Assembly (NCBI GenBank): GCA_013423325.1
Contig: BLJB01000119.1
Location: forward strand, 62,001 to 126,000
DNA: 64,000 bases
Origin: Usnea hakonensis
Taxonomy: Eukaryota; Ascomycota; Lecanoromycetes; Lecanorales; Parmeliaceae
Reading direction: 5' to 3'
Below, in pieces: positions 42,944 to 53,816 of this stretch (position 1 is its first letter; each line of letters starts with the position of its first letter). The translations under genes were made by a program, and so were the position numbers. The notes under the pieces were generated by a model, which ran no database searches, was not told where the DNA came from, and saw nothing but the letters and a program-made list of their open reading frames with translations.

Positions 42944-43312
42944 ATGTCTGCCGCCGTTGCTAGCCTTCTCCTTTCCGTCCTCCGTTTCCCCAAATGTTTC
43001 ATTCCATCTCCTGTCTCCTTCATCCCAATGCCGACGGACGGCTATGTATGGGGCTCCGATTACGGCCGCGACGGCTACAGAATCAGCATGGAAGACATAC
43101 GACATGTAGGCACATCCATTACTCACGGCCTAGGATACGCATCATCTCAGCGCGCGTTTTTCGGCGTGGCCTGCGCAGTCTGGTCGATATTGCTAATGGG
43201 AAGAGAGGAGGTAAAAGCGGGCTATGACCCAAACACTCATATTGAAAATCCTATGGCTCCAGGATTCTCCGATGCCAGACAACATTATCTCAAATTCTCT
43301 CGGTCTCGATGA
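42944..43312 (+). CDS. Doubtful open frame, 122 aa
   Basis: It starts at an ATG and reads MSAAVASLLLSVLRFP, then YVWGSDYGRDGYRISMEDI and FFGVACAVWSILLMG, with two hydrophobic stretches. No family recognised, no intron evidence, and the opposite strand is also open over much of it. It could be an orphan gene or chance. Confidence 0.2.
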   Translation: MSAAVASLLLSVLRFPKCFIPSPVSFIPMPTDGYVWGSDYGRDGYRISMEDIRHVGTSITHGLGYASSQRAFFGVACAVWSILLMGREEVKAGYDPNTHIENPMAPGFSDARQHYLKFSRSR

Positions 43313-43735
43313 CAAGCTTGCATGTCTTGGACCCTCAGTTTCTGAGAGGATATGCACAAGAAAACGGATCGCCGGCCGATGGATACATAGAAAGTTGGAC
43401 TTTTACATCAACGGCATCGTCTGATTGTGAGTTCAATGAAGATCTGGACAAGTCAGATGCCAGAATGACAAAGTCTTGATGATGTGAAAGCACAAGGGGT
43501 GAACTGGGCAAGATCATTCTCCCATAAGTGCTTATATGCGCTGCCTCGGACATTGATCCAATTTATAGAAAGGGAAGTCAAGCTTCGCATTTCTTTACCA
43601 AGCATCCCAATTTTTTTCGAGGAGAATCATTTAGTATTTCAAACCTGTTCAGCGAGTGGAGATGCAACTACCAATCCCAGACACGACACAAAAACGCAAA
43701 CAGAGCAGAGTGGTGTAACAGAAGCATTCCGACCC

Positions 43736-44333
43736 TCATATCCACCCAGCCCCTGCCTCCCTTTCATGCATCTCCTCCAACTCATCTAGAACCCGACACG
43801 TTTTCAACCCCGCCCGACACATATCATCGCACCTCCTCTTAATCTCACAACAAGCACGACTCCTCCGATCATCACAATCCTCCAGCACCCTCAGCCCATT
43901 CTCCAACGCACCCCTCGAGGCACCCCTCCCCTCTACCCCCTCCCCCCATCGCTTAATCCCGCCATTCATCTTCTCCAACCGCAGCAAAATCGAGCACGGC
44001 TTCACATCTCTCCGGCACTTCTTCTTGCACTTGTCTTCGATGTTAGACGAGATGTGCCACTTTCGCGATCCGAGCTTTTTATATAGCTCCTGGGCTTCTT
44101 CGGCGGAGACGGGATGCGTCGTGAGGTCGAATGTTAGTTTCTTGGGCGTTGGGAACATGATTGAGGCCATGATGTATGCAGTGGTTGGATACATGATCGC
44201 ATAGACTGTATATCGTCCGTTGGGTCCCTCCACTGGGTGGTGCGTGAGTGTGGTCAGTAGACTTGGGGATGGAAGGGAAGGGGTGTTGGTGCTCACGGTG
44301 TTGGAGGAGGGCTTTTCCTAGGCGTGGGAACAT
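43736..44333 (-). CDS. Uncharacterised protein, 177 aa, with duplicated Cx3Cx6C motif
   Basis: Exon 1 is 44333-44297 and exon 2 is 44232-43736. The intron is 64 nt (GTGAGC...CCCAG with a CTGAC branch site). The N-terminus MFPRLGKALLQHLEGPNGRY is followed by a hydrophobic stretch (about 20-40: TVYAIMYPTTAYIMASIMF). A Lys-rich helical region holds two copies of one motif, C-x3-C-x6-C-x2-L-x3-LE-x-M. Copy 1 has Cys81, Cys85 and Cys92; copy 2 has Cys147, Cys151 and Cys158. Extra cysteines are at 132, 140 and 141. There is no typical signal peptide. I do not recognise the family. Paired cysteines on helices recall CHCH or small-Tim folds, but the spacing does not match either. Confidence 0.7.
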
Positions 44334-44709
44334 TGTGTAGGGTTGTTTTGGTGTGTGGTTTGGTATGGGCTTCTTCTAGGGTCTGTGAAGTTGATTGGTC
44401 TGTTGGGGGTGGTCGGAGAGGAAAAGATTCTTTAGAGAAAGTCGCATTTTTTTAGGCTTAACGGTTTTTTTTTTCTGGTGGGCTTGTGACTTCTCATTTT
44501 TCACGGATGGCTGAGTGGAGCTTATTTGTTAAGATGCCTCACACGTGGATGTCCTTAGACTTCAAAAGTATGATGAGTTTTCATGCAACCGAAGTTCTAA
44601 GCTAAGTTGAGACGGAGTGAAGAGTCTGAATTCCTGATAAGTTCCAAAGGTTGAGCAGAATACTTCTCAGTGATCTGACTTCAACAGCGTAGCCGACTAA
44701 TGAGCTAAC
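44334..44709. other. Intergenic between two minus-strand genes
   Basis: No gene seen. A T-run lies around 44464-44475. It contains the promoter of the cysteine-motif gene. Confidence 0.35.
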
Positions 44710-45228
44710 TCATGCCCATGTCAAATATCGCGTCAAAAACCTGGTTTTTGCCTTCGATTCCATTCTCTTAAGCTCCTCGCAAAGACGTTCCTTGTCTCCG
44801 TCCTCCTGATTGTCTTTCAGCTCCTGAATCTTCTGGTTTAAAGCAGCAAACTCTTCCTCGAAATCGTCATGCACGGTCTTACAATGCGCCTGGAGAAGGC
44901 CTACCAGCCCCGCCGTGCTGCGCTCCTCCGTGTCTATCTCCTCATCGATCTCAGCCTCCGGCGGCATCAGTTGCCTTGGAGATGGCGCTCCAAACTGGTG
45001 ATCGATTTTGGCCTGCAACCTGGCTTGGTAAGGTCTGTAATGGTAGGCTCCAAATCCGAGCGCGCCGACCGCGGTCAATCCTGCCAGTGTATCGTAGACT
45101 GCGAACTTCGTCAACTATCCATACCAACGAGCTCATCCTGGGATGATGATCTTACAAGCTAGTCTTCGAGTCGCTGCTTTGGCGGCCTTGGACTGCCAAC
45201 CCCAGAGACGGAGCATGGTCTTTGACAT
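44710..45228 (-). CDS. Predicted mitochondrial membrane/coiled-coil protein, 153 aa
   Basis: Exon 1 is 45228-45156 and exon 2 is 45098-44710. The 57-nt intron (GTAAGA...TTCGCAG, with a TTGAC branch-like site) is the only acceptor that keeps the long second frame open. The N-terminus MSKTMLRLWGWQSKAAKAATR is basic and amphipathic, like a mitochondrial presequence. One membrane helix follows (YDTLAGLTAVGALGFGAYHY). Then comes an acidic region and a coiled coil (HDDFEEEFAALNQKIQELKD...CEELKRMESKAKTRF). Family not recognised; a small inner-membrane assembly or organising factor is a guess. Confidence 0.7.
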
Positions 45229-46429
45229 TTTCAATCGCTGTTTTGGAATGCCACGAAAAAAAACTCTGGGTAGCGATATGGAGGTATAAAGGAACGCGAT
45301 TGACGAGGATAATATAGAAAGAAAGAAATAGGATATTCTCAAAATTCTTATGCGAAAAAAAAAGTGGATCTCAAAAGACTCGGGCTGAGCAAATTTGATG
45401 TAGTAATTTTAAGTGCCCCGCAAAACATAAAAGACAGTCAATGGCGTTAAAGACCCATTGTTTGGTGAGACCCTACGGTCATCAGTCACGATACCTTATT
45501 AATGTCCTTCAGTGTGGTGCACAGAAGATTCGTGGACGTACTAATGACCAGGGCTATAGTTGAACGACTTCCCCTCTGGGAGCAAATGGTACCACTGGGA
45601 ATTGAGCCACGAGATTAGTAAGTACCTAGAGCCGGGCTCTGTGCTGTGCGAAGTGGTATTCTAGCTCGAGTTTTGACTGAATCAATTGCACTCTATGCGG
45701 TGCTCAAATCTCTCCGTTGCCCCGTAAACAGAATGGATGATTCATTGCGCACAGATTGAAGAGTCAATCCACGAGAGGGGAGCACTGATCTGTAAGGGAG
45801 GATGTTTTTGGACGACCCAGCAAGAGATATGCGCGATGGACTCTTGGAAGGTGCGACTTCTACATTTTCAAATGTTCAACACCAGTGTCGCTGCACGACA
45901 GCGAAAGTCAGTCTTATCACGAGACATACTATCCGGCCAAGGTCCAATCTCAACGTATTGAACGGTATGAATTGGAAATCATGAAAACGTGTCCGAAATG
46001 TGTTGTACGAGTATAAGTCAAAGTTCAAGCCTGGCTAGCGCCATTAATCGGCATAACGTCGGCAATATATCCCTGCATTAGGTACTATCGCCTCGAACTC
46101 GATTGTGATACAGTTCATACTCTACATTGGCTTGCTCTTGCTGGAGTCGCTGGAGTTGATTGCGTTTTTTGGCCACATACATGTTTCAGCTATCCTACTC
46201 CACTTAAAAGCTTCGAGCCCAGCTCCCAGCTTTCTGCTGGTTACATCCTCGGCAGCTTGCAGTGAATAGCAAACAGAAAGAGCACCTCACGGCTTTGTCG
46301 ACAACACCAATCTCGATCAAACATTGATGATTACGCTTAACATTCATCGGCTAGGGCGGAAGCCGCCGAAGAATCAAGCCAGCAAACATCTCTCGCATTG
46401 TTTGATCGAGACAGCCAGCGCTCGCCGAC
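45229..46429. other. Intergenic, divergent promoter region of the DOCK gene
   Basis: About 1.2 kb between two divergent genes. No coding frame with support. Confidence 0.4.
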
Positions 46430-49400
46430 ATGCCATGGCGACCCCTGCCTCGAATAGCATTCGCGGTTGCTACCTACCCTTTCCAAGCCACATCTCCTGC
46501 AGATCTCCCTCTAGAAATCGGTGACGAGCTATACATAATCGAGCAAGGTGGTCAAGACGCTTCGTGGTTTCGTGGATATCTGGTTGCCCCACCCTCATTG
46601 CTGGCTGGACTGACCAGCGTCAGAGGACAGACGTTGGAGGCAAGGGTATTTTCGGGTATCTTTCCCAAATGCTGTGTTGAGGTTCGGGAACTCCTAGGAG
46701 ATGCTGGACTAGACGGGCTTGCACATGGCTCGGTAGCCAATGGCGACAGCCCAAGGTTTGAGTACACCAATGGCGACAGCCTCCGGCGCCAGAGCTCCTT
46801 GGTCCATAAAGGTAGCGTGCGCCGAAATAGAAGCAACGGTAGTGCGGGACCAAGGCCCGCCGTCAATGGAGGTAGCCCCAAGATTTCGCCTGACTCTCAG
46901 TGGCCGACTCGCGCGTCTTCACAACAAATACCAAATCCAACCAGTGATAAAGGCCTCGCGCGGCAGTTATCCCATCGGTCCTTCACAAACTCTCTGTCAA
47001 GGTCATCTCCAGTTCCATTTACCCCAACCTCGGAGACCCCACAGACTCATAAATCGAAGAGACCGCAAGCCCCTGTGCCCATGCTGAAGATTGGTGACGA
47101 AACGCCCACTTCTAGCTCTGAGCCGCTGGTAGATGAGATCGCCTCTTCCTTGCGGGAATGGCATTCCAAGAATCTACACGAATTGCTACTCGCTCGACGC
47201 TATTCTGTCCTTGAGAAAGTTTCAGATCTTGTGGCTCATTTGGACCTCGCTCGTAGGCAGCTTTTACACGGCGTCCTCACCGCGCAAGAGCTCACAGCTC
47301 TGCGGGAAGAGATAGTTTGGAACCTCGTTGATGGCAACAAAATGCTCAGTAGCGAGATCATCGTGCGGGATCCAAAACAGCATGGTCGATTGTTGACAGG
47401 AGATGACTCAGCTGTTGAGATGACGAAACTCCAATCGACTATGAGCCTGCTTGATAGGCCACCGGTTTTCCAGCTTGACCCTATCAATCTCTATCATCTA
47501 ATGGTCGACGTGAAGGCATTCGCAAACAACGGCTTGACATCGCCTACACTTACATTCTACCTCTGTTCGCGAGGTCCAGAAGAGCTGCCAAAACAACTCA
47601 CAGAGTCCTTCGTTCTCGACCTTTCATCACAAGAAGAGTTCGAAAAGGACGCGTCTGCTGGAAGGTGTCGTACATTATTCACCGATCTAACATCCAAAGA
47701 GATTGGAGACGCCTCGAGATCAGATTCAAATTTATATCTCGTGGTCAAGGTCCACGCGAATCAGGTGATACAGAGCTCTGCACTTGGCCAACCGCGAAAA
47801 AGTCATACCGTTGACGCAAACGTGTCATTGTCAAGAGCCAACAGTAGCAGCTTCTCAACTTCAGCGTCAATCAAGGGAGGCAGACAGAGTCTTATGAAAC
47901 AATTTGGGAGTGTTAGAAAGTCGCAGAATAGTTCTAGAACGACGCAATTGCCATCTACTCCAGAGTCTCCCTTTCTTGACGTTGGTACAAGGCCATCAAG
48001 TGGAGATGGATCCCGTCCCTCAACGCAACAGGGACTTCAGTATGCAAAAAGGAGTATCGGAATCGGTGTCTTCAACGTCAAGCATCTCTTTGGGCATAGT
48101 GTGATCGGAGATCAGAGTATATCCATATGGACGCCTGCTGTGGCAAATGCGAGCGCGGATACCTTGGATTCAACAGACGACTGGGACGAGATCATCCGGG
48201 AACTGACATTCAGCCGTAACGGCGCTTATACCAGATGCAAGGCCACGGAACACGTTCGTCTGGCTTTCCAGTCATTTGCAGATGCGGACGCGAACGATCT
48301 GATTGATCGCACACCCACCCTACTCCAAAACATAATCCCTACGTCAAAGACAGACTTTGCGGGCGCTCCAACCAGACCTCGTTCCGATATCTACGTCAAA
48401 ATATCTGGAGCATTCTTACCTCATCGAGCTTTGTTATCACACCCCGAGCGCGGGACTGTACAAATTACGTCAAGCTTTGAGCTGAAGAATGTCCAACTCA
48501 CACTCGAAGTTCGAAAAGTTTCAGGCGCGCGAATAGAGCGCTGCATATTTCCAAGCTCTAATAGCCTGGGACAAACGGCCTGGCGTACATCTGCGGTCGA
48601 AAGAAATGAGCTCTGGGATGAGATGATCAAACTCGTCATACCTACTGATGATATTGCGGGAGCCCACCTAATAATGAGCATAGCCGATGGTCCTGAGTTT
48701 CCGTTTGCGCTGAGCTGGATGCCTCTTTGGACGGAGGAGGCATTTATAAAGGATGGGTCTCACGCGCCTCTGTTATACGTATACGACAAAGTGACTTCAA
48801 GCTCAGATGACGGCCGAGGAGCTTACTTGGATCTTCCGTGGAGTTTGAAAAGGAGGGACGTAGACGTTAAGGTTGAGACCTCGACGGGGCCGATTGCAAC
48901 ACTAAAGCTCGAAACAAAGCTGTGCAGTACTTTTCTTTCACAAGACACCATCTTGCTTGGAATCTTGAAGTGGAGAGAGCAGCCAGAAAGCCAGATTCGT
49001 AATCTTCTGGAACGCTTCGTGTTCGTGCCAGAGATTGAAATTGTAAAATTGATTAACGAAGTCTTTGACGCTTTGTTCAGCATCCTCGCAGAACATGACG
49101 GCAAGACCGAGTACGAGGACTTGGTTTTCAGCGCTCTTGTCACAGTTCTCGGCATTGTGCACGACCGTCGATTCAACTTAGGACCTCTTGTAGATACATA
49201 TGCGGAAACGAGATTCGATCACCCCCTCGCCACCCCTTGCTTGCTAAGAAGCTACCTTAGGCTCTTGGCAAACCCGGCGGATCCAAACAAGTCTAGGCGT
49301 GTTCGTGCAGCATTCAAGGTCGGACGTCAATTGCTAAGATTCATTGTGTGCACTCCGAGGACGCAAAGGACTAGAGAGGCAGGCCTCAGCGTCAACACTG

Positions 49401-52400
49401 GGGCAACCTTCAAACGAGACCTTAAGAGCATCTTTGTCGCCTTCAATGGCTTGATGGAGGATTCGTCGCCTATACTCGTTGGCAGCAAGACTTTAATTGT
49501 CCAGCATATGCATTCTTGGCTTCCTGAACTTAAGGGGTTATTTTCCGAGGCAGAGATTCTGCAAATCGCCACCGACTTTCTAGTATCGTGCGCAGGAGTA
49601 GAGGGCAAATTGGTCCTATACAAGCTTCAATTCATTCTCAATCTAACAACCGACGGCTTGTTCTCACAAGGTGAAATTGAGCAACGGGTCTTGCATGCTA
49701 CTGCAAAATGGATAGAACCCTACTGGGGCAACAATAATGACTCACCTCAATGGCGGGAGCAGGTACGGCTGTGTTGCTCCATTGCTGCAAAGCAAGCAAC
49801 TCAACCTCACTTCGAAGACCCAGGGTATGAAACTAAAGCGATAGAGTCCTATCGCCGTCTTTTGACATTAGGCAAGCCGACGACAGATCATTTCTCACTT
49901 CTATATCCTACAACGTACCCATTCCCTTCAAAGCCCCTTGCCAGTCCTGCAGCTTTTGATGAGGCAATCGCCGAGCTCGCTGGGTTACTGGCAATCTTAT
50001 CCAAACAAAGTCGTCAAGTACAGCGAACAAGCGCAAAAATCGAAGACCCGAGTATGCTGTCCTCAAGCTTAGACATCGTCATGTCGATATTATCTGGTAA
50101 TGCCTTTCCCAAGGAATGGTTAAGCCTATATATCTTCCACCATAAAACCTCGCTGCAGATCCTGGAGTCACATTTCGAAGTGATGGTGACCAAATACATT
50201 CCTTCTCCTGACGATGCGGACGAGGACGACTTCGACACAGGGCTTTGGAGGAAATACCTGCTGACTATACTCACACTTGTCAGAAGTAATACGCTCGCAC
50301 TGGAAACTTTCCCTGAGCAAAAGAGGCGAGCGGTGTGGAAGATTGCTGGAGATGTCCGAGAACAAGGTGCAGTCTTACTTAAACGGAGCTGGGAAGCTAT
50401 CGGCTGGGAAGCGAGCTCCGAGGAGCAGAAACGATATGGATTGCAGCGGCTGGGTGGTTTCCAGGTGCAGTACGTGCCAAGTCTTGTCGCGCCGATCGTC
50501 GATTTGTGCCTCAGTGTGCACGAAGGCTTGAGAAACGTTGCTGTCAGGATTCTACAAGCTATGATCATTAGCGAATGGACTTTGAATGAGGACCTGTCCG
50601 TCGTTCATGCTGAAATGATTGACTGTTTCGAGATACTATTCAAATCAAAAAATATTGGAGAAAGCATGGTTCAGAAGATGTTCGTTACCGAGCTCCTTGA
50701 CATGTTTGAGTCTCTCGCAAGACTTCCTGGCGATCCAATGTGGCAGGCCATCAAGGACATGATATCAACTATCGACGAGCTGTTGGAACTTCTAGCAGCC
50801 GTGCACAGTCCTGATATAACAGAATCGCTACGAATAATGAACACCCTTCAGCTCATGAGCTTTCTCAAAAATATGCAGAAAGAGGAGACATTCATACGAT
50901 ACGTACATCACTTGGCAGAAGTTCAAGTGGGGCTACACAATAAAACTGAAGCTGGCTTAGCTCTACGTCTACATGCGGACTTGTACACGTGGGATTCGGC
51001 GATAGTGAAGCCGCTTATGGACCCAAAGTATCCTGAGCAATCGTCGTTTGACCGCAAAGAGCAGCTATATTTTGAAATGATCAAGCATTTCGAAGAAGGT
51101 GAAGCTTGGCATAATGCTTTATCAAGCTACCGAGAATTAGCCAACCAATATGAGCATTCTCACTACGACTTTGCCAAGCTTGCAAGGACACAGAGGGCCA
51201 TGGCGACGATCTACGAAACAATATCGAAGGGAGAATGGCAGGTACATCGGTACTTCAGGGTAAGATATTACGGGCTTGGATTTCCCCCAACGCTCCGAGA
51301 TAAGCAATTCGTCTATGAAGGCGAAGCATCGGAAAGACAGTCTGCTTTCACGGATCGTATGCGGCAATTACACCCCGCTGCCCAAGTGTCACCCAACGGA
51401 GAGGTCGAGGATGAACAAGGTCAATACCTGCAAATCTCCTCAGTAAGCGTCTATCGGGACCTTGATCACCCAATCTACCAGCAGCCGAAGGTTGTGCAAT
51501 CGACCAGAGACTACATATCTTCTGCAAAACCGGACCGCTTTGCTGTTACTTCAAAACGACATTCCCCAGCTTCAGGCGTTCAGAATCAATGGATAGAGAA
51601 AACTCTTTACAAGACAAAGGAATCCTTTCCTACGATATTGGGGAGGAGTGAAGTCACCGCTGTTGAGACAACGCGGCTTTCACCTCTTCAAACAGCGGTA
51701 GAGCGGACTGCGCGAAAATCTTCAGAATTAGCGGCGCTAGACAAGCGTGTAACTGGTGGCGAAGAGACTGAATTCACCAGTCTTACTGATGCCATCACTT
51801 CTTCCGTGGATCCATCTTCAGCTGCAACAGTAGCTCAGTATCGTGTGCTTCTACCTACAGCACCCGAGGATCCCGATGAAGATTTCGAGTTGCCTGGACT
51901 TTCACCGCTTCAAAATGCTCTTCAGATTGCACTTTTTGATCATACCTCCATATTGAAGCACTCTCTGTCCCACTACTCGCGTCCTGATCTTATTTCTACA
52001 CGAAATCTCCTATCCAAGCAATTCCAAGAGACTTTCTCCCCAGAGTTGGCACTCCTGGCACCGAATCCTGCAACAGACGAACATCACCTCGTTCAGTCGC
52101 CGCCTCGCTCCTCATTGAGCAAATCATCATCGGTTGCTGCGACACTCACTAATGGCATCAATCACCATTCTGAAGAACAATCATCAGAACCTCGCTCGAG
52201 GCCTCTTTCGCTCCTCAGCTTCAACTTCCTCAAGAATTCGACCAACGGGGTGCCCAAGGCGAATGGTACATCAGTGTCCGCGCCTTCTGATGATGGTACG
52301 TTTTCTGCAGGCAAGTCCAGTCAAGGCGGTAACAATACATCAGCGAATACGACAGCACCCCTGACTAGGGAGCCCAGTACTGAGAGGCCAATGACAGCGC

Positions 52401-52516
52401 AAAGCAGCCGTTCGGGTAAAGTGAAGAGGCGGTTTAGCCGGCTTGGACTAAGTAGGATGGTCAGCGCAAGGGATAAGACAAAGGCCGACTCTATGGACGG
52501 CGTTGCCGAGGAGTAA
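46430..52516 (+). CDS. dck1: DOCK-family guanine-nucleotide exchange factor (Dck1/DOCK180-like)
   Basis: DOCK proteins activate Rho/Rac GTPases at membranes. This is one uninterrupted 2028-codon frame from the ATG at 46430. Domains: an SH3-like N-terminus (about 10-75: IAFAVATYPFQATSPADLPLEIGDELYII); a Ser/Pro-rich linker; the DOCK N region (REWHSKNLHELLLARRYSVLEKVSDLV); DHR-1/C2 (about 640-830: SDIYVKISGAFLP, GTVQITSSFELKNVQLTLEVR). An armadillo-like middle follows. DHR-2/DOCKER (about 1490-1840) has EMIKHFEEGEAWHNALSSYRELANQYE and YFRVRYYGLGFPPTLRDKQFVYEG. A Ser/Thr-rich tail ends in basic residues. Yeast Dck1 works with an ELMO partner, Lmo1; no ELMO gene is in this window. It has no introns, unlike most neighbours. 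Confidence 0.93.
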   Translation: MPWRPLPRIAFAVATYPFQATSPADLPLEIGDELYIIEQGGQDASWFRGYLVAPPSLLAGLTSVRGQTLEARVFSGIFPKCCVEVRELLGDAGLDGLAHGSVANGDSPRFEYTNGDSLRRQSSLVHKGSVRRNRSNGSAGPRPAVNGGSPKISPDSQWPTRASSQQIPNPTSDKGLARQLSHRSFTNSLSRSSPVPFTPTSETPQTHKSKRPQAPVPMLKIGDETPTSSSEPLVDEIASSLREWHSKNLHELLLARRYSVLEKVSDLVAHLDLARRQLLHGVLTAQELTALREEIVWNLVDGNKMLSSEIIVRDPKQHGRLLTGDDSAVEMTKLQSTMSLLDRPPVFQLDPINLYHLMVDVKAFANNGLTSPTLTFYLCSRGPEELPKQLTESFVLDLSSQEEFEKDASAGRCRTLFTDLTSKEIGDASRSDSNLYLVVKVHANQVIQSSALGQPRKSHTVDANVSLSRANSSSFSTSASIKGGRQSLMKQFGSVRKSQNSSRTTQLPSTPESPFLDVGTRPSSGDGSRPSTQQGLQYAKRSIGIGVFNVKHLFGHSVIGDQSISIWTPAVANASADTLDSTDDWDEIIRELTFSRNGAYTRCKATEHVRLAFQSFADADANDLIDRTPTLLQNIIPTSKTDFAGAPTRPRSDIYVKISGAFLPHRALLSHPERGTVQITSSFELKNVQLTLEVRKVSGARIERCIFPSSNSLGQTAWRTSAVERNELWDEMIKLVIPTDDIAGAHLIMSIADGPEFPFALSWMPLWTEEAFIKDGSHAPLLYVYDKVTSSSDDGRGAYLDLPWSLKRRDVDVKVETSTGPIATLKLETKLCSTFLSQDTILLGILKWREQPESQIRNLLERFVFVPEIEIVKLINEVFDALFSILAEHDGKTEYEDLVFSALVTVLGIVHDRRFNLGPLVDTYAETRFDHPLATPCLLRSYLRLLANPADPNKSRRVRAAFKVGRQLLRFIVCTPRTQRTREAGLSVNTGATFKRDLKSIFVAFNGLMEDSSPILVGSKTLIVQHMHSWLPELKGLFSEAEILQIATDFLVSCAGVEGKLVLYKLQFILNLTTDGLFSQGEIEQRVLHATAKWIEPYWGNNNDSPQWREQVRLCCSIAAKQATQPHFEDPGYETKAIESYRRLLTLGKPTTDHFSLLYPTTYPFPSKPLASPAAFDEAIAELAGLLAILSKQSRQVQRTSAKIEDPSMLSSSLDIVMSILSGNAFPKEWLSLYIFHHKTSLQILESHFEVMVTKYIPSPDDADEDDFDTGLWRKYLLTILTLVRSNTLALETFPEQKRRAVWKIAGDVREQGAVLLKRSWEAIGWEASSEEQKRYGLQRLGGFQVQYVPSLVAPIVDLCLSVHEGLRNVAVRILQAMIISEWTLNEDLSVVHAEMIDCFEILFKSKNIGESMVQKMFVTELLDMFESLARLPGDPMWQAIKDMISTIDELLELLAAVHSPDITESLRIMNTLQLMSFLKNMQKEETFIRYVHHLAEVQVGLHNKTEAGLALRLHADLYTWDSAIVKPLMDPKYPEQSSFDRKEQLYFEMIKHFEEGEAWHNALSSYRELANQYEHSHYDFAKLARTQRAMATIYETISKGEWQVHRYFRVRYYGLGFPPTLRDKQFVYEGEASERQSAFTDRMRQLHPAAQVSPNGEVEDEQGQYLQISSVSVYRDLDHPIYQQPKVVQSTRDYISSAKPDRFAVTSKRHSPASGVQNQWIEKTLYKTKESFPTILGRSEVTAVETTRLSPLQTAVERTARKSSELAALDKRVTGGEETEFTSLTDAITSSVDPSSAATVAQYRVLLPTAPEDPDEDFELPGLSPLQNALQIALFDHTSILKHSLSHYSRPDLISTRNLLSKQFQETFSPELALLAPNPATDEHHLVQSPPRSSLSKSSSVAATLTNGINHHSEEQSSEPRSRPLSLLSFNFLKNSTNGVPKANGTSVSAPSDDGTFSAGKSSQGGNNTSANTTAPLTREPSTERPMTAQSSRSGKVKRRFSRLGLSRMVSARDKTKADSMDGVAEE

Positions 52517-52975
52517 ATGTGAAAGACACGGGGCGACGACTGTCATACCACCAAGCCCAGTACAAAATCTTCTGATCGACGAGAGGAGAAACACCGAGCG
52601 AATGAATGGGACAGATGCGAATAGATACCAATTTGTTGATCTAAGATAGCAGGCTATAGATAGATCCGTTTTTACTGCGATTCAGCGTGTTGGCAGCATC
52701 TTTATACTTAGGTTTTTACATAGTTCATTCCAATTTTGATACCCTCTTTGCTAGAACTGTCATTGAGAGAGCTATGGTTGTCTTGATGGGCTCCCTAATT
52801 GCTGCATTCTTTGGAACTTGGACTAGACAGGTCTACGCTTCCTCCTTCCATCATTCCTCAACCTGCTTCTCTAACCATCACGCTCTCCCAACTCAATTTT
52901 CTGAAGTGTAATCTATCTACAATCACACTTTCTCCCCAACAAAAAACGCCGAAGAGCCAGGTCCACTCATTCTCC
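52517..52975. other. Intergenic between convergent genes
   Basis: 3' flanks of the DOCK gene and of the minus-strand gene ending at 52976. No gene seen. Confidence 0.35.
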
Positions 52976-53816
52976 TCAACGCGTAGTCTTTTCCCCGCCC
53001 TCCTTGCCCTCAACCACAGCCATCCCAAACGCAGGATACCGCACCTCCGACTCCCCCTTCGAAGTCTCAAAACAGTCCTCCAACTCACCCCCATCCTCCT
53101 GGCTCGACGTCGGCGCTTCCCCCGATTCTGCCCAGACGGCGTAAGCAAGCGTTCGCGCCATTGAAAACCCACAAGAAGAAAGAAGGGTTTCACGTACCCG
53201 GATGCTGCATAGCCCACTCATAGCTCTTCTTCCCCAGCGATACGAGCGCGGGCAATTCATCCTTGACGAAGACGACTTTGAGGTTCGAAAACCACGCCGT
53301 GGTGTCCTGGCGGGCTTTCGCTCTCGTCTGGAGGGTTTCGAGACCCGTGCGCATGGCTTCGTTGTTGGTGCGACGCTGGAGCTCCGTGGCGTGGAGTTGT
53401 GTGCGGATGCGTGCGATGACAGTCGCGTCAGTGCTCGCATTGGCGAGGGCCTCCGCAAGCTCGCGTTCCAGGTTTTCGAATTCCTTCTCGAGGACGTCCC
53501 CGCAGGCGTCGGCGTCCAGGAGGTTGCGGTAGGCTTCGTGGAATTTGGCGTGGCCGACGTAGAAGCTGCGGCGGGCGTCGGCGAGGTATTCCATGCGTTT
53601 GAGGTCGTGTTTGGTGAGGTGGGGACGGGCGAGGGAGATGAGTTGGTTGATGAGGTAGTAGTCGAGGTGGGGGAGGGGTTCGATGGCGGCGTTGGCGGGG
53701 TCGGTGGAGAGGTTGATGGCCATTTTGAAGATGTGGTCTGTGGTGGGTGAGTGGTGGTCTAGGATGGAGTTCATGAAAGTCATGGTTTCATGAGTGTTGT
53801 GGGGCGTGGAAGACAT
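52976..53816 (-). CDS. Uncharacterised helical protein, 256 aa
   Basis: Exon 1 is 53816-53198 and exon 2 is 53127-52976. The intron 53197-53128 (GTACGT...GGGCAG) joins them in phase 1. Most of the protein is predicted helical: PHLDYYLINQLISLARPHLT, KRMEYLADARRSFYVGHAKFHEAY, LEKEFENLERELAEALANAS, LHATELQRRTNNEAMRTGLE, WFSNLKVVFVKDELPALVSL and KKSYEWAMQHP. An acidic tail follows, ending in VRYPAFGMAVVEG. There is no signal or membrane segment. It looks like a conserved coiled-coil protein; I cannot name a family. Confidence 0.75.

Noticed and set aside
42857..43126. Minus-strand frame opposite the doubtful 122-codon frame
   Set aside because: Neither strand has homology-like motifs; at most one can be real, and the plus frame has the better start.
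53202..53750. Val/Gly-rich open frame on the plus strand
   Set aside because: It is antisense to the helical protein gene 52976-53816, whose two exons join in frame and read as a sensible protein.
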